From: Luteibacter sp. dw_328
GTDB taxonomy: Bacteria; Pseudomonadota; Gammaproteobacteria; Xanthomonadales; Rhodanobacteraceae
NCBI RefSeq assembly: GCF_018449605.1
Contig: NZ_JAAVUW010000001.1
Location: 744,001 to 808,000, forward strand
Reading direction: 5' to 3'
Length of the DNA stretch: 64,000 bases
Position 1 is the first letter of the stretch. The number at the start of each line of letters is the position of its first letter. Of this stretch, positions 49,701-58,411 are shown in pieces. The notes beneath the pieces were generated by a model. It did not search any database and was not told where the DNA came from. It saw only the letters and a list, made by a program, of their open reading frames with translations. The position numbers were made by a program, and so were the translations under genes.

Positions 49701-51916
49701 CCGGATATCTCTCTTACCAAGGTGGGACGCCAGGTTTTAAGTAGCAACGCGTTGCCGACGACGCTGACGCTCGACAGGGCCATCGCCGCACCCGCAACTG
49801 CCGGATTTAACAGGCCAAAGGCAGCGAGCGGGATGCCGATCACGTTGTACACGAAGGCCCAGAACAAGTTTTGTTTAATCTTCGCGTAGGTCCGTCGGCT
49901 GATATCCAGTGCAGCAGGCACGAGTCGGAGGTCTTCCCGCATGAGGGTGATGCCGGCGGCATGCATCGCCACGTCGGTGCCACTACCCATGGCGATGCCG
50001 ATATCCGCCGCTGCCAGGGCGGGCGCATCGTTGATGCCGTCGCCGACCATGGCGACCAGCCCGTCACGTTTCAGCTCCACAACGACCGCCGCCTTGTCCT
50101 GGGGAAGGACTTCCGACCGCACACTCCGGATACCCAGCGCAGCGGCGACGGCCTGTGCACTGCCTCGGTTGTCACCCGTCACAAGGTGGCTGGAGACGTG
50201 CTGTCGGGACAGTTCGGCCACCGTCGCGCGAGCCATGTCACGCACCGTATCGCCAAAGGCCATGAGGCCCAGAACGTTAGGCGAAGCGCCCTTTGCCATA
50301 AGCCAGGAGACGCTGTTTCCTTCGGCTTCCCACAGGTGCGCTTGCGCCATCAGTGAGTGGCCTTCCAGGCCTGCTTCCCGGAGCATGCGGGTGCTGCCCA
50401 TCGCCAGCATGTGTCCCTCCACGCGGCCCTCGACGCCGCGGCCCGCCAGTGCCCTGACCTCCTCGGCCGGTGCCAGGAGCAGCCCCATGGCGTCGCACGC
50501 TGCCACGATCGCCCGGGCCAGCGGATGTTCGCTACCGCGCTGAAGCGATCCCGCCATGCGCATCAGTTCGGCTTCATCGCCGTCGGCGGCGGCCATGTGG
50601 ACCACTCGCGGCGCGCCGGAAGTCAGGGTGCCCGTCTTGTCGAAGACGACCGAGGTCACGGCGGGAGCGCGCTCCAGTGCCTCGGTGTCCTTGATAAGGA
50701 TACCGAAGCGTGCTGCTACGCCCGTGCCGGCCATGATTGCCGTCGGCGTGGCCAGACCCAGCGCGCAAGGGCAGGCAATCACGAGGACAGCGACCGCATA
50801 GATCAAGGCATTTTCCACCGAGGTACCGGCCAGACGCCAGCCCACGAAGGTGACCAGGGCAATGACCAGCACGGTGGGCACGAAGATCCGGCTGACCTTG
50901 TCGACAAGCTTCTGGATGGGCGCCTTCGACGCCTGGGCGTTTTCCACCATGCGGATGATCCGCGACAGCGTCGATTCAGCGCCCAATGCCCGCGTCCTGA
51001 CAAGGAGCCGCCCAGCTCCATTGATCGCACCGCCCGTTACTTTGTCGCCCTTCTCCTTGGATACCAGGAAGGTCTCGCCTGTCAGCAGTGACTCGTCCGC
51101 CTCGCTCATACCTTCCAGTACATCGCCATCCACCGGAAAACGTTCACCCGGCTTCACCACGACCACATCATTCACACGGAGAGCCGATACCTCGACCTCG
51201 CGCTCTTCGTCCTGGTGCAGGAGGGTGGCACGCGCAGGCCGCAAACCCTCCAACGCGCGAATCGCACTACCCGTCTGTTGCCTGGCACGGCTTTCCAGGT
51301 ACTTGCCCATCAGAACGAGGGCAATCACCACCGCGGAGGCTTCCAGGTACAGATGCGGCATCGACATCGACCGGACGTTGACCGCGTTGTAGACGCTCAG
51401 CCCAAAGCCTGCGCTTGTCCCGATCGCCACCAGGAGGTCCATGTTTCCGCTACCGGCTCGCAGCGCTTTCCAGGCAGCCACATAGAAACGTCCGCCAAAG
51501 ACGAACTGCACGGGGGTGGCGAGGGCAAACTGAAGCCAGACCGGGAGCATCCAATCCACGCCCCACGGCCGCAGCAGCATCGGCAGAATCAAGGGAATCG
51601 AGAGGACAACGCTTGCGATAAGTGCCCAGCGCTCGCGCCGTTGGCGTGCTTGCTTCAGGTCAGCGACAACCTCCACATCCTCAATGCTGTGCGCCCCGTA
51701 GCCTGCGCGCTCGATGGCCGCGAGAAGCACCGCCGGGTCGATCCCGCCCAGCGTTTCAATACGGACGCGTTCGTTTGCAAGATTCACGGCGACGCGGGCG
51801 ACGCCCGGAATCCGTTCCAGCGCCCGTTCGACGTGCAGCACGCACGAGGCACAGGTCATGCCTTCGACAGCGAATTCCGTCAGTTCCATGTCCCGAGTGA
51901 TCCCGATGTCATTCAT
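49697..51916 (-). CDS. copA: Copper-exporting P1B-type ATPase
   Basis: About 739 residues from ATG 51916 (GGGAGG upstream; the frame runs longer to 52066 but the copZ gene occupies it). One heavy-metal-binding domain (GMTCASC) at the N-terminus, then eight membrane helices with the CPC motif (IACPCALGLATPTAIM), phosphorylation site DKTGTLTSG, GSEHPLARA and VGDGINDAPALAAAD. It pumps Cu(I) out of the cytoplasm. It overlaps the copZ-like gene by eight bases and cueR by four. The symbol is shared in the literature with the multicopper oxidase; the two are unrelated proteins. Confidence 0.93.
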   Translation of the reverse strand: MNDIGITRDMELTEFAVEGMTCASCVLHVERALERIPGVARVAVNLANERVRIETLGGIDPAVLLAAIERAGYGAHSIEDVEVVADLKQARQRRERWALIASVVLSIPLILPMLLRPWGVDWMLPVWLQFALATPVQFVFGGRFYVAAWKALRAGSGNMDLLVAIGTSAGFGLSVYNAVNVRSMSMPHLYLEASAVVIALVLMGKYLESRARQQTGSAIRALEGLRPARATLLHQDEEREVEVSALRVNDVVVVKPGERFPVDGDVLEGMSEADESLLTGETFLVSKEKGDKVTGGAINGAGRLLVRTRALGAESTLSRIIRMVENAQASKAPIQKLVDKVSRIFVPTVLVIALVTFVGWRLAGTSVENALIYAVAVLVIACPCALGLATPTAIMAGTGVAARFGILIKDTEALERAPAVTSVVFDKTGTLTSGAPRVVHMAAADGDEAELMRMAGSLQRGSEHPLARAIVAACDAMGLLLAPAEEVRALAGRGVEGRVEGHMLAMGSTRMLREAGLEGHSLMAQAHLWEAEGNSVSWLMAKGASPNVLGLMAFGDTVRDMARATVAELSRQHVSSHLVTGDNRGSAQAVAAALGIRSVRSEVLPQDKAAVVVELKRDGLVAMVGDGINDAPALAAADIGIAMGSGTDVAMHAAGITLMREDLRLVPAALDISRRTYAKIKQNLFWAFVYNVIGIPLAAFGLLNPAVAGAAMALSSVSVVGNALLLKTWRPTLVREISG

Positions 51917-52157
51917 GGCCCACCTCCCTGGCCGCACCATCGGTGATACACCGGGCGGAATAGCCGGCGTCCTCAACGGCGGTGACCAGGGCGGTGACGT
52001 GAATGCCAGCGAGGGCGTGCACCAGCGCGCGTTTTCGGGCGAGGTCCACCTCGACCTTTTCAACATGCGGTACGCCGTCCAGCGCAGTCGCCACGTGGCG
52101 GGCGCAGCTGTTGCAGGTCATGCCGTCAATAGCCAGTTCAACGGGAAACGTGATCAT
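51909..52157 (-). CDS. CopZ-like copper chaperone (heavy-metal-associated domain)
   Basis: 82 residues forming one HMA domain with GMTCNSCARH (Cys-x2-Cys metal site) and a late GYSARC. It binds Cu(I) and hands it to the ATPase encoded next, with which it overlaps by eight bases. The CueR-type promoter is 30 bp upstream. Confidence 0.88.
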   Translation of the reverse strand: MITFPVELAIDGMTCNSCARHVATALDGVPHVEKVEVDLARKRALVHALAGIHVTALVTAVEDAGYSARCITDGAAREVGHE

Positions 52158-52186
52158 GGGTCGACTCCAGTGGGTGAATACCCGCT

Positions 52187-52217
52187 AGGTTCGACCTTCC
52201 CATCGTGGCAAGGTCAA
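52187..52217 (-). promoter_or_regulatory. CueR-type promoter and operator of the copper operon
   Basis: On the minus strand -35 TTGACC at 52217-52212 is separated by a 19-bp spacer holding ACCTTGCC (arm) and GGGAAGGT (arm), positions 52214-52194, then a poor -10 GAACCT (52192-52187) or AACCTA. The long spacer with an internal inverted repeat is the hallmark of MerR/CueR activation. Confidence 0.75.
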
Positions 52218-52244
52218 GCCCCTCGTTACGAGGGTTCATGGCCA

Positions 52245-53144
52245 TCAGCGCAACGAGCGATCCTCTCGCAGGACCTGGCAAGCGAAGTCGACGAAGGCAC
52301 GTACCCTCTGCGATGTGCGCCTGCCCTCGTGATAAACCACGTTGATCGGCAACAACGTGGTCTGCTGGTCGGCAAGGACCTCCACCAAACTTCCCGAAGC
52401 AATGTGCTCGGCGACCATATAGGACGCCACCCGGGTCATGCCGAAGCCATCCAGCGCTGCCCCGATCGCTGCGTCGTTCGTGGAGACGATCAGGCGTGGC
52501 TGGACCCGAACCACGGTCGTCCGGTCGTTGCTCGTGAAACGCCACTCGTACGAAGGCGTCATGCCCGTGGCCATGACGATGACGTGCCCCGCCAGGTCGG
52601 CAACCGTTTCAGGCACGCCGTGGGTCGCCAGATAATCGGGCGATGCACAGACCACGCGATGCAGATGCCCGACGGCGGCCGCGTGATAGTTCGAATCGTC
52701 CAGCGGGCCGATCCGGACGGCGACGTCCACCCCCTCATCGATCAGGTTGACCAGTCTATCCAGGAACCGACACTCGATATCGACCTCGGGATAGCGCCTC
52801 AGGAAGGCGGTCACGATGGGGATGATTCGCATGCGACCGAACAAGGTCGACGCGCTGACCACGAGACTTCCCCGGATCGCTGCGTGGGAGCCAGCGGCGG
52901 ATTGCTCGGTCTCGGCGACATCGGCAAGGATGCGCCGGCAGTCGGCGGCGTATTGCGCGCCCGTCTCCGTCACCCGGACCACGCGGGTCGACCGGTTGAG
53001 CAGGCGCACGCCTATCGCTTCTTCCAGGTCGGTGACCGCCCGTGTCACGACCGGGGGCGAGACCCTTAGTTTTCGCGCTGCAGCGGCAAAGCCCTGCTCG
53101 TCGAGCACGGCCAGGAAGATCTCCATGGCCCGGAATCGATCCAT
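52245..53144 (-). CDS. LysR-family transcriptional regulator
   Basis: 299 residues. N-terminal winged helix-turn-helix (MDRFRAMEIFLAVLDEQGFA, AARKLRVSPPVVTRAVTDLE), then a substrate-binding domain of the LysR type (SLVVSASTLFGRMRIIPIV, VDVAVRIGPLDDSNY). It lies 12 bp after the VOC protein gene on the same strand and is probably co-transcribed with it. Targets and effector unknown. Confidence 0.92.
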   Translation of the reverse strand: MDRFRAMEIFLAVLDEQGFAAAARKLRVSPPVVTRAVTDLEEAIGVRLLNRSTRVVRVTETGAQYAADCRRILADVAETEQSAAGSHAAIRGSLVVSASTLFGRMRIIPIVTAFLRRYPEVDIECRFLDRLVNLIDEGVDVAVRIGPLDDSNYHAAAVGHLHRVVCASPDYLATHGVPETVADLAGHVIVMATGMTPSYEWRFTSNDRTTVVRVQPRLIVSTNDAAIGAALDGFGMTRVASYMVAEHIASGSLVEVLADQQTTLLPINVVYHEGRRTSQRVRAFVDFACQVLREDRSLR

Positions 53145-53156
53145 CGTCTGTCGCCT

Positions 53157-53546
53157 TCAGGAAGTCGTGGCCGGCGGTTCCCAGAGTTCCACTTTGTTGC
53201 CCTCGGGATCCATGACCCAGCCAAATTTGCCGTACTCGGAGTCGTCCGCCTTTTCCAGCACGTGACAGCCCTCGTCGCGTAGCGCCTGGAGCAAGGCATC
53301 AAGATCCGCCACGCGGTAATTGACCATGAAGGTCGAGGTACTTGGCGCGAACTGATCGCCACCTGCCTTGCCTATCGACCAGGCGGTGGTTCCCTTCACG
53401 GGATTGCCCGCGTCGTCGACCCAGTCGAACGCGGCACCGCCCCAGGACTGGACGTCGATACCGAGATGTTTCTTGTACCAGGCTTGCAATGCCGCCGGGT
53501 CGCGCGCGTGGAAGAAAATTCCGCCGATACCTGTCACTCGTTTCAT
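53157..53546 (-). CDS. VOC-family (glyoxalase/bleomycin resistance) protein
   Basis: 129 residues with one VOC fold: MKRVTGIGGIFFHARDPAAL at the start, TFMVNYRVADLDALLQALRD and WVMDPEGNKVELWEPP at the end, the last carrying a conserved metal-ligand Glu. Activity may be glyoxalase, resistance or unknown lyase. It precedes the LysR gene on the same strand. Confidence 0.88.
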   Translation of the reverse strand: MKRVTGIGGIFFHARDPAALQAWYKKHLGIDVQSWGGAAFDWVDDAGNPVKGTTAWSIGKAGGDQFAPSTSTFMVNYRVADLDALLQALRDEGCHVLEKADDSEYGKFGWVMDPEGNKVELWEPPATTS

Positions 53547-53631
53547 CTGAGCCTCCGCGATGTAAATATCACAACAGCTTTCGATAGACGATAAAGCCAG
53601 ACCTCTCCGCGTGCTCGGTTCCGTGTCCGTT

Positions 53632-54282
53632 TTATGCAGCGCTCTCGGCGATCTTGCGCAACTGACGCTCGAACTCTTCAGGTGGCTGGCCGCCCGAGAT
53701 CAGGTACTGGTCGTTGATGATGACAGCCGGCACGCCGGTAATGCCGCGACTCTGCCAGAGCGCTTCATCCCGACGGACTTCCTCGGCGTAACGATCGGAC
53801 TCCAGCACCGCGCGAGCTTCCGCCTGGTCCAGGCCCACCTTGCCGGCCGCCGCGACGAGGGCGTCATGGTTGCCCGGGTCGGTCTGGTCGGTGAAGTTCA
53901 CGACGAACAGCTGGCGCTTCAGCGCGTGCTGCTTTCCCTGCGACAACGCCCACGCCAGCAGGCGATGCGCGTCGAAGGTGTTGTAGATGCGGGTCGAGTC
54001 CGAGGTGTTCATGGTGAAACCGAGCGCCGCCGCGCGCGCCTTGATGCGCTCACGGTTGACCCGTGCCTCGTCGGCCGGAATGCGGTACTTCGCGACGATA
54101 TGTTCGACCGTATTTTCACCACCCGGCACCATGTTCGGGTTCAGCTCGAAGGGATGGAAGGTGATCTCCGGCTCGATGACGTCATGCAGGCGCTCGAGTG
54201 CGGTCTCGAGGCCGCCGAGGCCGATGACGCACCAGGGGCATGCGATATCGGAGACGAAATCGATCTTCATTTTCTGGGGCAT
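53632..54282 (-). CDS. DsbA-family oxidoreductase (FrnE-like)
   Basis: About 216 residues. ATG 54282 (or 54270, MKIDFVSDIACPW) is chosen; the frame runs to 54471 without support. Thioredoxin-fold with active CPWC (about residues 15-18), a long alpha insert with FHPFELNPNMVPGGENTVEH, and a cis-Pro in GITGVPAVIINDQY. FrnE/2-hydroxychromene isomerase-like members are cytoplasmic. Disulphide or isomerase role is inferred. It is divergent from the VOC gene at 54435. Confidence 0.9.
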   Translation of the reverse strand: MPQKMKIDFVSDIACPWCVIGLGGLETALERLHDVIEPEITFHPFELNPNMVPGGENTVEHIVAKYRIPADEARVNRERIKARAAALGFTMNTSDSTRIYNTFDAHRLLAWALSQGKQHALKRQLFVVNFTDQTDPGNHDALVAAAGKVGLDQAEARAVLESDRYAEEVRRDEALWQSRGITGVPAVIINDQYLISGGQPPEEFERQLRKIAESAA

Positions 54283-54434
54283 GGGGGCAAGCACCTTAGC
54301 GTTTGTGGGCGATCGTACACCTCCCAAGCCGTGAGTGGCCCGGACGACAAACCGCTCCAAGATGACGGCCACATTGGCTCGGTATGCTCGAAAAGCAAGG
54401 GGAACCGGTAGCCGCCCAATACGAGACACCCGCC

Positions 54435-54965
54435 ATGAGCGCCCCTGCTCCGCTGCCTTTCGAGATGACACTGGAAATCGTGATCGTTCCCGTCACCGAC
54501 GTGGAACGCGCAAAGCGCTTCTACGCCAACCTGGGCTGGCGGCTCGACATCGATTACGCCGCACCCGACGGCTTCCGCGTGATCCAGTTCACCCCTCCCG
54601 GCTCAGGCTGCTCGATCATGATCGGTAGCAACATGACGCCCGCGTCGCCCGGGTCCGTGCGGGGGCTGCATCTGGTGGTGGCGGATCTCGCCGTCGCTCG
54701 CGCCGAACTCATCCGGCGCGGCGTGGAAATAAGCGAGCCCTTCCACAACGCCGAAGGCATCTTTCACCGGGCGGACGACTCCACCAGCGTGGCCGGCCTC
54801 AACTCCGATCGGAAGAGTTATGCCTCCTACGCCAGGTTCAGCGATCCGGACGGGAACGAATGGTTGATACAAGAGATCACCGCGCGCCTGGGTGGCCCGC
54901 TCGAAGAGGGCGACCCGCGCTTTACGCCGCAGATCGTGAACTTCATCCGCCACGGGGCGCCGTAG
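54435..54965 (+). CDS. VOC-family protein
   Basis: About 176 residues from ATG 54435; an ATG at 54384 gives a longer unneeded leader. One VOC domain: EIVIVPVTDVERAKRFYANL, GLHLVVADLAVARAELIRRG and YARFSDPDGNEWLIQEI, with a metal-ligand Glu in LIQE. It is a glyoxalase-like/bleomycin-resistance relative of unknown substrate, 64 bp before the GH27 gene. Confidence 0.87.
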   Translation: MSAPAPLPFEMTLEIVIVPVTDVERAKRFYANLGWRLDIDYAAPDGFRVIQFTPPGSGCSIMIGSNMTPASPGSVRGLHLVVADLAVARAELIRRGVEISEPFHNAEGIFHRADDSTSVAGLNSDRKSYASYARFSDPDGNEWLIQEITARLGGPLEEGDPRFTPQIVNFIRHGAP

Positions 54966-55029
54966 GATCGGAGCATGCCGCTCGAGCGCACCCGTTACTA
55001 TGCGTGTTTTCGCGCACAAAGCGGATGCC

Positions 55030-56244
55030 ATGCCAAGCTCTATGTTCACCCGTTTGCTAACCGCCGTACTGGCGTTCGCTGCCGTGCCGGTCATAGGGCC
55101 GGCCGTAGCCAATGAGCTTGCGGCACCGCCAGCCGTCGCTCCGGTTCCTTCCAACGGCCTGGCCACCACGCCACCCATGGGCTGGAACAGCTGGAATCAT
55201 TTTGCCGGCCGGATCACGGCTGCCGATGTGCGTGCGATGGCCGACGCCATGGTCGCCAACGGCATGCGCGACGCCGGATACGTCTACGTCAATATCGACG
55301 ACACCTGGGAAGGCGATCGGAACGCGGCCGGTGACATCGGGACGAATGCCAAGTTCGGTGACATGAAGGCCCTCGCAGACTACGTGCACTCGCGCGGGCT
55401 CAAGCTCGGCATCTACTCGTCACCGGGGGCGAAAACCTGCGCCGGCTTCGTCGGCAGTCACGGTCACGAGGACCAGGACGCGCGCCAGTTTGCTGCCTGG
55501 GGCGTCGACTATCTGAAGTATGACTACTGCGGCGCCCGTGACATCTACCCGGTCACCCAGCGCAACCAGGAGATGCTCTTCCGCAAGATGGGCGCGGCCC
55601 TTCGCGCGGCGGGCCGACCCGTGGTCTACAGCCTCTCGCAGTCCGGCGATTTCGACATCTGGCGATGGGGACCGCAGACCGGCGCCAACCTTTGGCGCAC
55701 CACGCCGGATATCAGCGATAACTGGGAGTCCATGTCGCAGCGCGGCTTTCGTCAGCTCGATCTCAGCGCGTGGTCCGGTCCGGGTCACTGGTCGGACCCC
55801 GACATGCTGGAGATCGGCAACGGCGGCATGAGCACGGATGAGTACCGGACGCAGATGAGCTTGTGGTCGATGCTCCCGGCACCCTTGCTCGCCGGCAACG
55901 ACCTGCGCACGATGGATCCCGCGACGCGCGACATCCTGCTCAATCGCGAAGTGATCGCCGTCGATCAGGATTCGGCCGGACGTCCGGCGCGGCGCCTTGA
56001 ACGCCAGGGCGACGTTGAGGTGCTCGTGCGCGATATGGCGGATGGGTCAGTGGTCGTGGGGTTCTTCAATCGCGGGGAGAAGGCGACGGCTCGGCTGTCC
56101 TGGCAGACGCTGGGAAGCCGCTTCGGGAAATCAGCTCAGGCCCGTGATCTCTGGCAACACACGGCCATCGATACGGGTAGCCCGTTCGTCACGACGCTTC
56201 CCCGGCATGGCGCCACCCTGATTCGTGTCGGCGCAGGTCAGTAG
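55030..56244 (+). CDS. Secreted GH27 alpha-galactosidase
   Basis: About 404 residues from ATG 55030 (55042 and 55000 are alternatives). Signal peptide about 1-27. GH27 core: PPMGWNSWNHFAG, YVNIDDTWEG, nucleophile Asp165 in YLKYDYCGAR, acid/base Asp227 in WRTTPDISDNW and HWSDPDMLEIGNGG. This set matches alpha-galactosidases closely and better than the GH27 gene at 21773. It removes alpha-1,6 galactose from plant galactomannan and raffinose sugars. A C-terminal beta domain ends the protein. No sugar operon surrounds it. Confidence 0.9.
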   Translation: MPSSMFTRLLTAVLAFAAVPVIGPAVANELAAPPAVAPVPSNGLATTPPMGWNSWNHFAGRITAADVRAMADAMVANGMRDAGYVYVNIDDTWEGDRNAAGDIGTNAKFGDMKALADYVHSRGLKLGIYSSPGAKTCAGFVGSHGHEDQDARQFAAWGVDYLKYDYCGARDIYPVTQRNQEMLFRKMGAALRAAGRPVVYSLSQSGDFDIWRWGPQTGANLWRTTPDISDNWESMSQRGFRQLDLSAWSGPGHWSDPDMLEIGNGGMSTDEYRTQMSLWSMLPAPLLAGNDLRTMDPATRDILLNREVIAVDQDSAGRPARRLERQGDVEVLVRDMADGSVVVGFFNRGEKATARLSWQTLGSRFGKSAQARDLWQHTAIDTGSPFVTTLPRHGATLIRVGAGQ

Positions 56245-56362
56245 GAGCCACCGCCGGTCCGTCGGTTCCTGCGGCAGGCAACGCGGATAGTGGGTGCAAG
56301 ACACAGGCGGGGTTTGGCGGAAACTTATCTTCCTAACGGTGACGGCCACCTTGGGAGAGGCA

Positions 56363-56842
56363 ATGAACACTGCTGCCAACGCCATGAGCGCGGAACAACG
56401 GCTCGCCGAATCGGGCATCGTCCTCCCTCCCCCGCCGTCGCCGTTCGGCTCGTATGTGGAAGCCGTGCGTACCGGCAACCTCGTCTACTTCAGCGGCATG
56501 GTTCCGGTCTGGGGACACGAGCCGCGAGTACGTGGCCGGATCGGTGCGGACCTGACAACGGAACAAGGCAAGGAAGCGGCGGAGCAGGCCATGCTCAGCG
56601 GATTGTCGGCTGCTCGGGAGTTCCTGGGGTCTATAGATCAGGTCACCCGCGTGATCAAGGTTGCCGTTTACATGTTGACGACGCCGGACTTCATCGAGCA
56701 TCCGAAGGTAGCGGATGGCGCTACGGATCTGATGGAGAGACTCTTCGGCAAGGAGAAGCTTCCCGTCCGCCTGGTTTCCGGGCTTGGCAGCGCGCCACTG
56801 GGGATGCCGGTGATAGTCGAGTTCGTGCTTGAGGTGGCTTAA
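56363..56842 (+). CDS. RidA/YjgF-family protein
   Basis: 159 residues from ATG 56363 (GGGAGAGG just upstream). RidA fold: GIVLPPPPSPFGSYVEAVRT, NLVYFSGMVPVWG, then VAVYMLTTPDF and RLVSGLGSAPLGMPVIVEF. It resembles the larger RidA-like members of about 150 residues and has a usual Arg in the catalytic region (AVRTGN). It probably hydrolyses reactive enamines/imines. It is alone. Confidence 0.85.
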   Translation: MNTAANAMSAEQRLAESGIVLPPPPSPFGSYVEAVRTGNLVYFSGMVPVWGHEPRVRGRIGADLTTEQGKEAAEQAMLSGLSAAREFLGSIDQVTRVIKVAVYMLTTPDFIEHPKVADGATDLMERLFGKEKLPVRLVSGLGSAPLGMPVIVEFVLEVA

Positions 56843-56857
56843 GCCATCCGAAGGGAT

Positions 56858-57181
56858 TTACCGCGTGTAGTGGTATCGGCACTGGGCGACCTGGATCACC
56901 GTGATCTTCTGCGGCCGGGCCTGCCCTTTCGCGGGTTTGTCCATGTCGAAGAGTCGGTAGACCAACCGATGCTCCAGCGTGATCCGGCGAGACCACCAAC
57001 CTTTCCACTCACCTTTTAGAGGCTCGGGCTTACCAAGCCCGGTCCACGGCGTGCGCCGGATGTTTTCGATCAAGGTGTTTACGGCGTCGACATTCGTGGG
57101 GACGTGCTCTTGCCAGGCGACATAGTCCTCCCATCCCTGGTTCGTCCACCAAAGGTCATCGCTGTTTTTTACGCACCGCAC
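56858..57181 (-). CDS. Txe/YoeB-family toxin (mRNA interferase)
   Basis: 107 residues. Pattern WTNQGWEDYVAWQEH, RRTPWTGLGKPEPLKG, WWSRRITLEHRLVYRL and AQCRYHY matches YoeB/Txe, with the conserved Arg and His of the active site in place. YoeB is usually about 85 residues; the extra length is a basic insert (DMDKPAKGQARPQK) and N-terminal residues. It cleaves mRNA at the ribosome. It is the second gene of the pair, 12 bp after the antitoxin. Confidence 0.88.
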   Translation of the reverse strand: MRCVKNSDDLWWTNQGWEDYVAWQEHVPTNVDAVNTLIENIRRTPWTGLGKPEPLKGEWKGWWSRRITLEHRLVYRLFDMDKPAKGQARPQKITVIQVAQCRYHYTR

Positions 57182-57193
57182 CAGGCATTCCTT

Positions 57194-57457
57194 TTAGACG
57201 CCACCCGGACTTAGAACGCGGGCCTCTGTCGGCAATGACATGTCGGCCTCGACCATCGCGGCCTGCAATCGGATCGCATTGGCGGCGCTGCCGAATAGAT
57301 ACAGCGTCTCCTGCAGCGAGTTGTAGTCGCTAAGGGACATCACGACAGCGTCTTCAGCGTCACGGCGCTTGATGAGAGTGACGTCGTGATCCGTCGCCAC
57401 GGTGTCGAGCACCTCTTTGAGGTTGCTCCGGGCGTCGGTGAAATTGATGGTCCGCAC
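57194..57457 (-). CDS. YefM/Phd-family antitoxin
   Basis: 87 residues from GTG 57457, chosen because GGGAG is seven bases upstream and it gives the family start (VRTINFTDARSNLKEVLD). Later YefM motifs are DVTLIKRRDAEDAVVMS and YNSLQETLYLFGS. It neutralises the toxin and represses the operon through the palindrome upstream. Length is usual. Confidence 0.9.
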   Translation of the reverse strand: MRTINFTDARSNLKEVLDTVATDHDVTLIKRRDAEDAVVMSLSDYNSLQETLYLFGSAANAIRLQAAMVEADMSLPTEARVLSPGGV

Positions 57458-57468
57458 AAGCCACTCCC

Positions 57469-57492
57469 ACATGTACGGCTTTCCGTACATGT
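57469..57492. promoter_or_regulatory. Toxin-antitoxin operator palindrome
   Basis: ACATGTACGG (57469-57478) and CCGTACATGT (57483-57492) are perfect 10-bp inverted arms around CTTT, 12 bp upstream of the antitoxin start. The core resembles the TGTACA-containing operators of yefM. Confidence 0.8.
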
Positions 57493-57658
57493 TCGAGCCT
57501 AGCGCAGGCCCTGACTGATCCGCAACTTTGCCTTGCCCATCCGCAGTGGCTCCGCTAGATTTTGCGAACAGACCACCGTACAGGGGGCATCGCAACCGCG
57601 ATGCTGCGGCAGGTCCAGACGGGGCAAGGGATTGAGTCTCCAAATCGATTGCGTGCGG

Positions 57659-58411
57659 ATGCGCCGACCGATCCGCTCAATGAGCGCGGGTCTCCTCCTT
57701 CTCGCGGCGGGACTGGCCTCTGGGCAATCACCAGCAACTACAGGTTCGCCCCAGGACAATGGGCCAAGGCTGGATCGCCTACCGATCCACGTGGTTGTAG
57801 ACGAAACGACGCGATCGATCTACAGAGTGCGCGACGTAGCCTCCATCACCATGCCAAAGGATCTCGACGACGTCGACGCTGTCGTGGCTTTGACCAAGGG
57901 CTGGCTGGACGACCATATGGCAGCCTCGCTCGCATGCCTTCATTACCGCTACAGCCTCACGTTGCGGTCTCTCTCATCGCAATGGCTCGTCGCCACTCAG
58001 CTCGGTAGCTCCGAATGCGGCGATGGCGAGTCGACGCCGTCCGATATCGAAAGCTTCCTATGGAATCGCGCGTCGGGCAAGGAAGTGTCGCCTTGGGACT
58101 GGCTTGCCGAGAGCGCACCGGCAAATACGCCGGGACCAGCCCTCCAGGCAATCATCATGAAGTTCACCCGATTCGACAGCGCGCCTTCGGATTGCCGCGA
58201 GGCGATCGAAAGCAATGCGGAATACGTCGTCTGGCCCACCTCACGTGGCCTGGTCTTCGAGGGCATGGTCTATTCGTCACGCGCCTGCCTGTTCGAGACC
58301 GAGGTGCCCTACGAAGCACTTCGCCAGTTCATGACCAAGGCCGGGCTGGATGCCGCGGCGTCTTTCCAGCACGAGAAGGCACGCGACTTGTATGACGATG
58401 GACTGCAATGA
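57659..58411 (+). CDS. Exported protein, first gene of a five-gene secreted-protein operon
   Basis: 250 residues from ATG 57659 (an ATG at 57680 is the alternative). Signal peptide about 1-24. The mature protein has a DUF3298-like impression (NAEYVVWPTSRGLVFEGMVY, VPYEALRQFMTKAG), and four Cys (LACLHYR, SECGDG, DCREA, ACLFE). Its last codons overlap the next start by four bases (ATGA). No firm family. The operon continues to 61892. Confidence 0.7.
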   Translation: MRRPIRSMSAGLLLLAAGLASGQSPATTGSPQDNGPRLDRLPIHVVVDETTRSIYRVRDVASITMPKDLDDVDAVVALTKGWLDDHMAASLACLHYRYSLTLRSLSSQWLVATQLGSSECGDGESTPSDIESFLWNRASGKEVSPWDWLAESAPANTPGPALQAIIMKFTRFDSAPSDCREAIESNAEYVVWPTSRGLVFEGMVYSSRACLFETEVPYEALRQFMTKAGLDAAASFQHEKARDLYDDGLQ

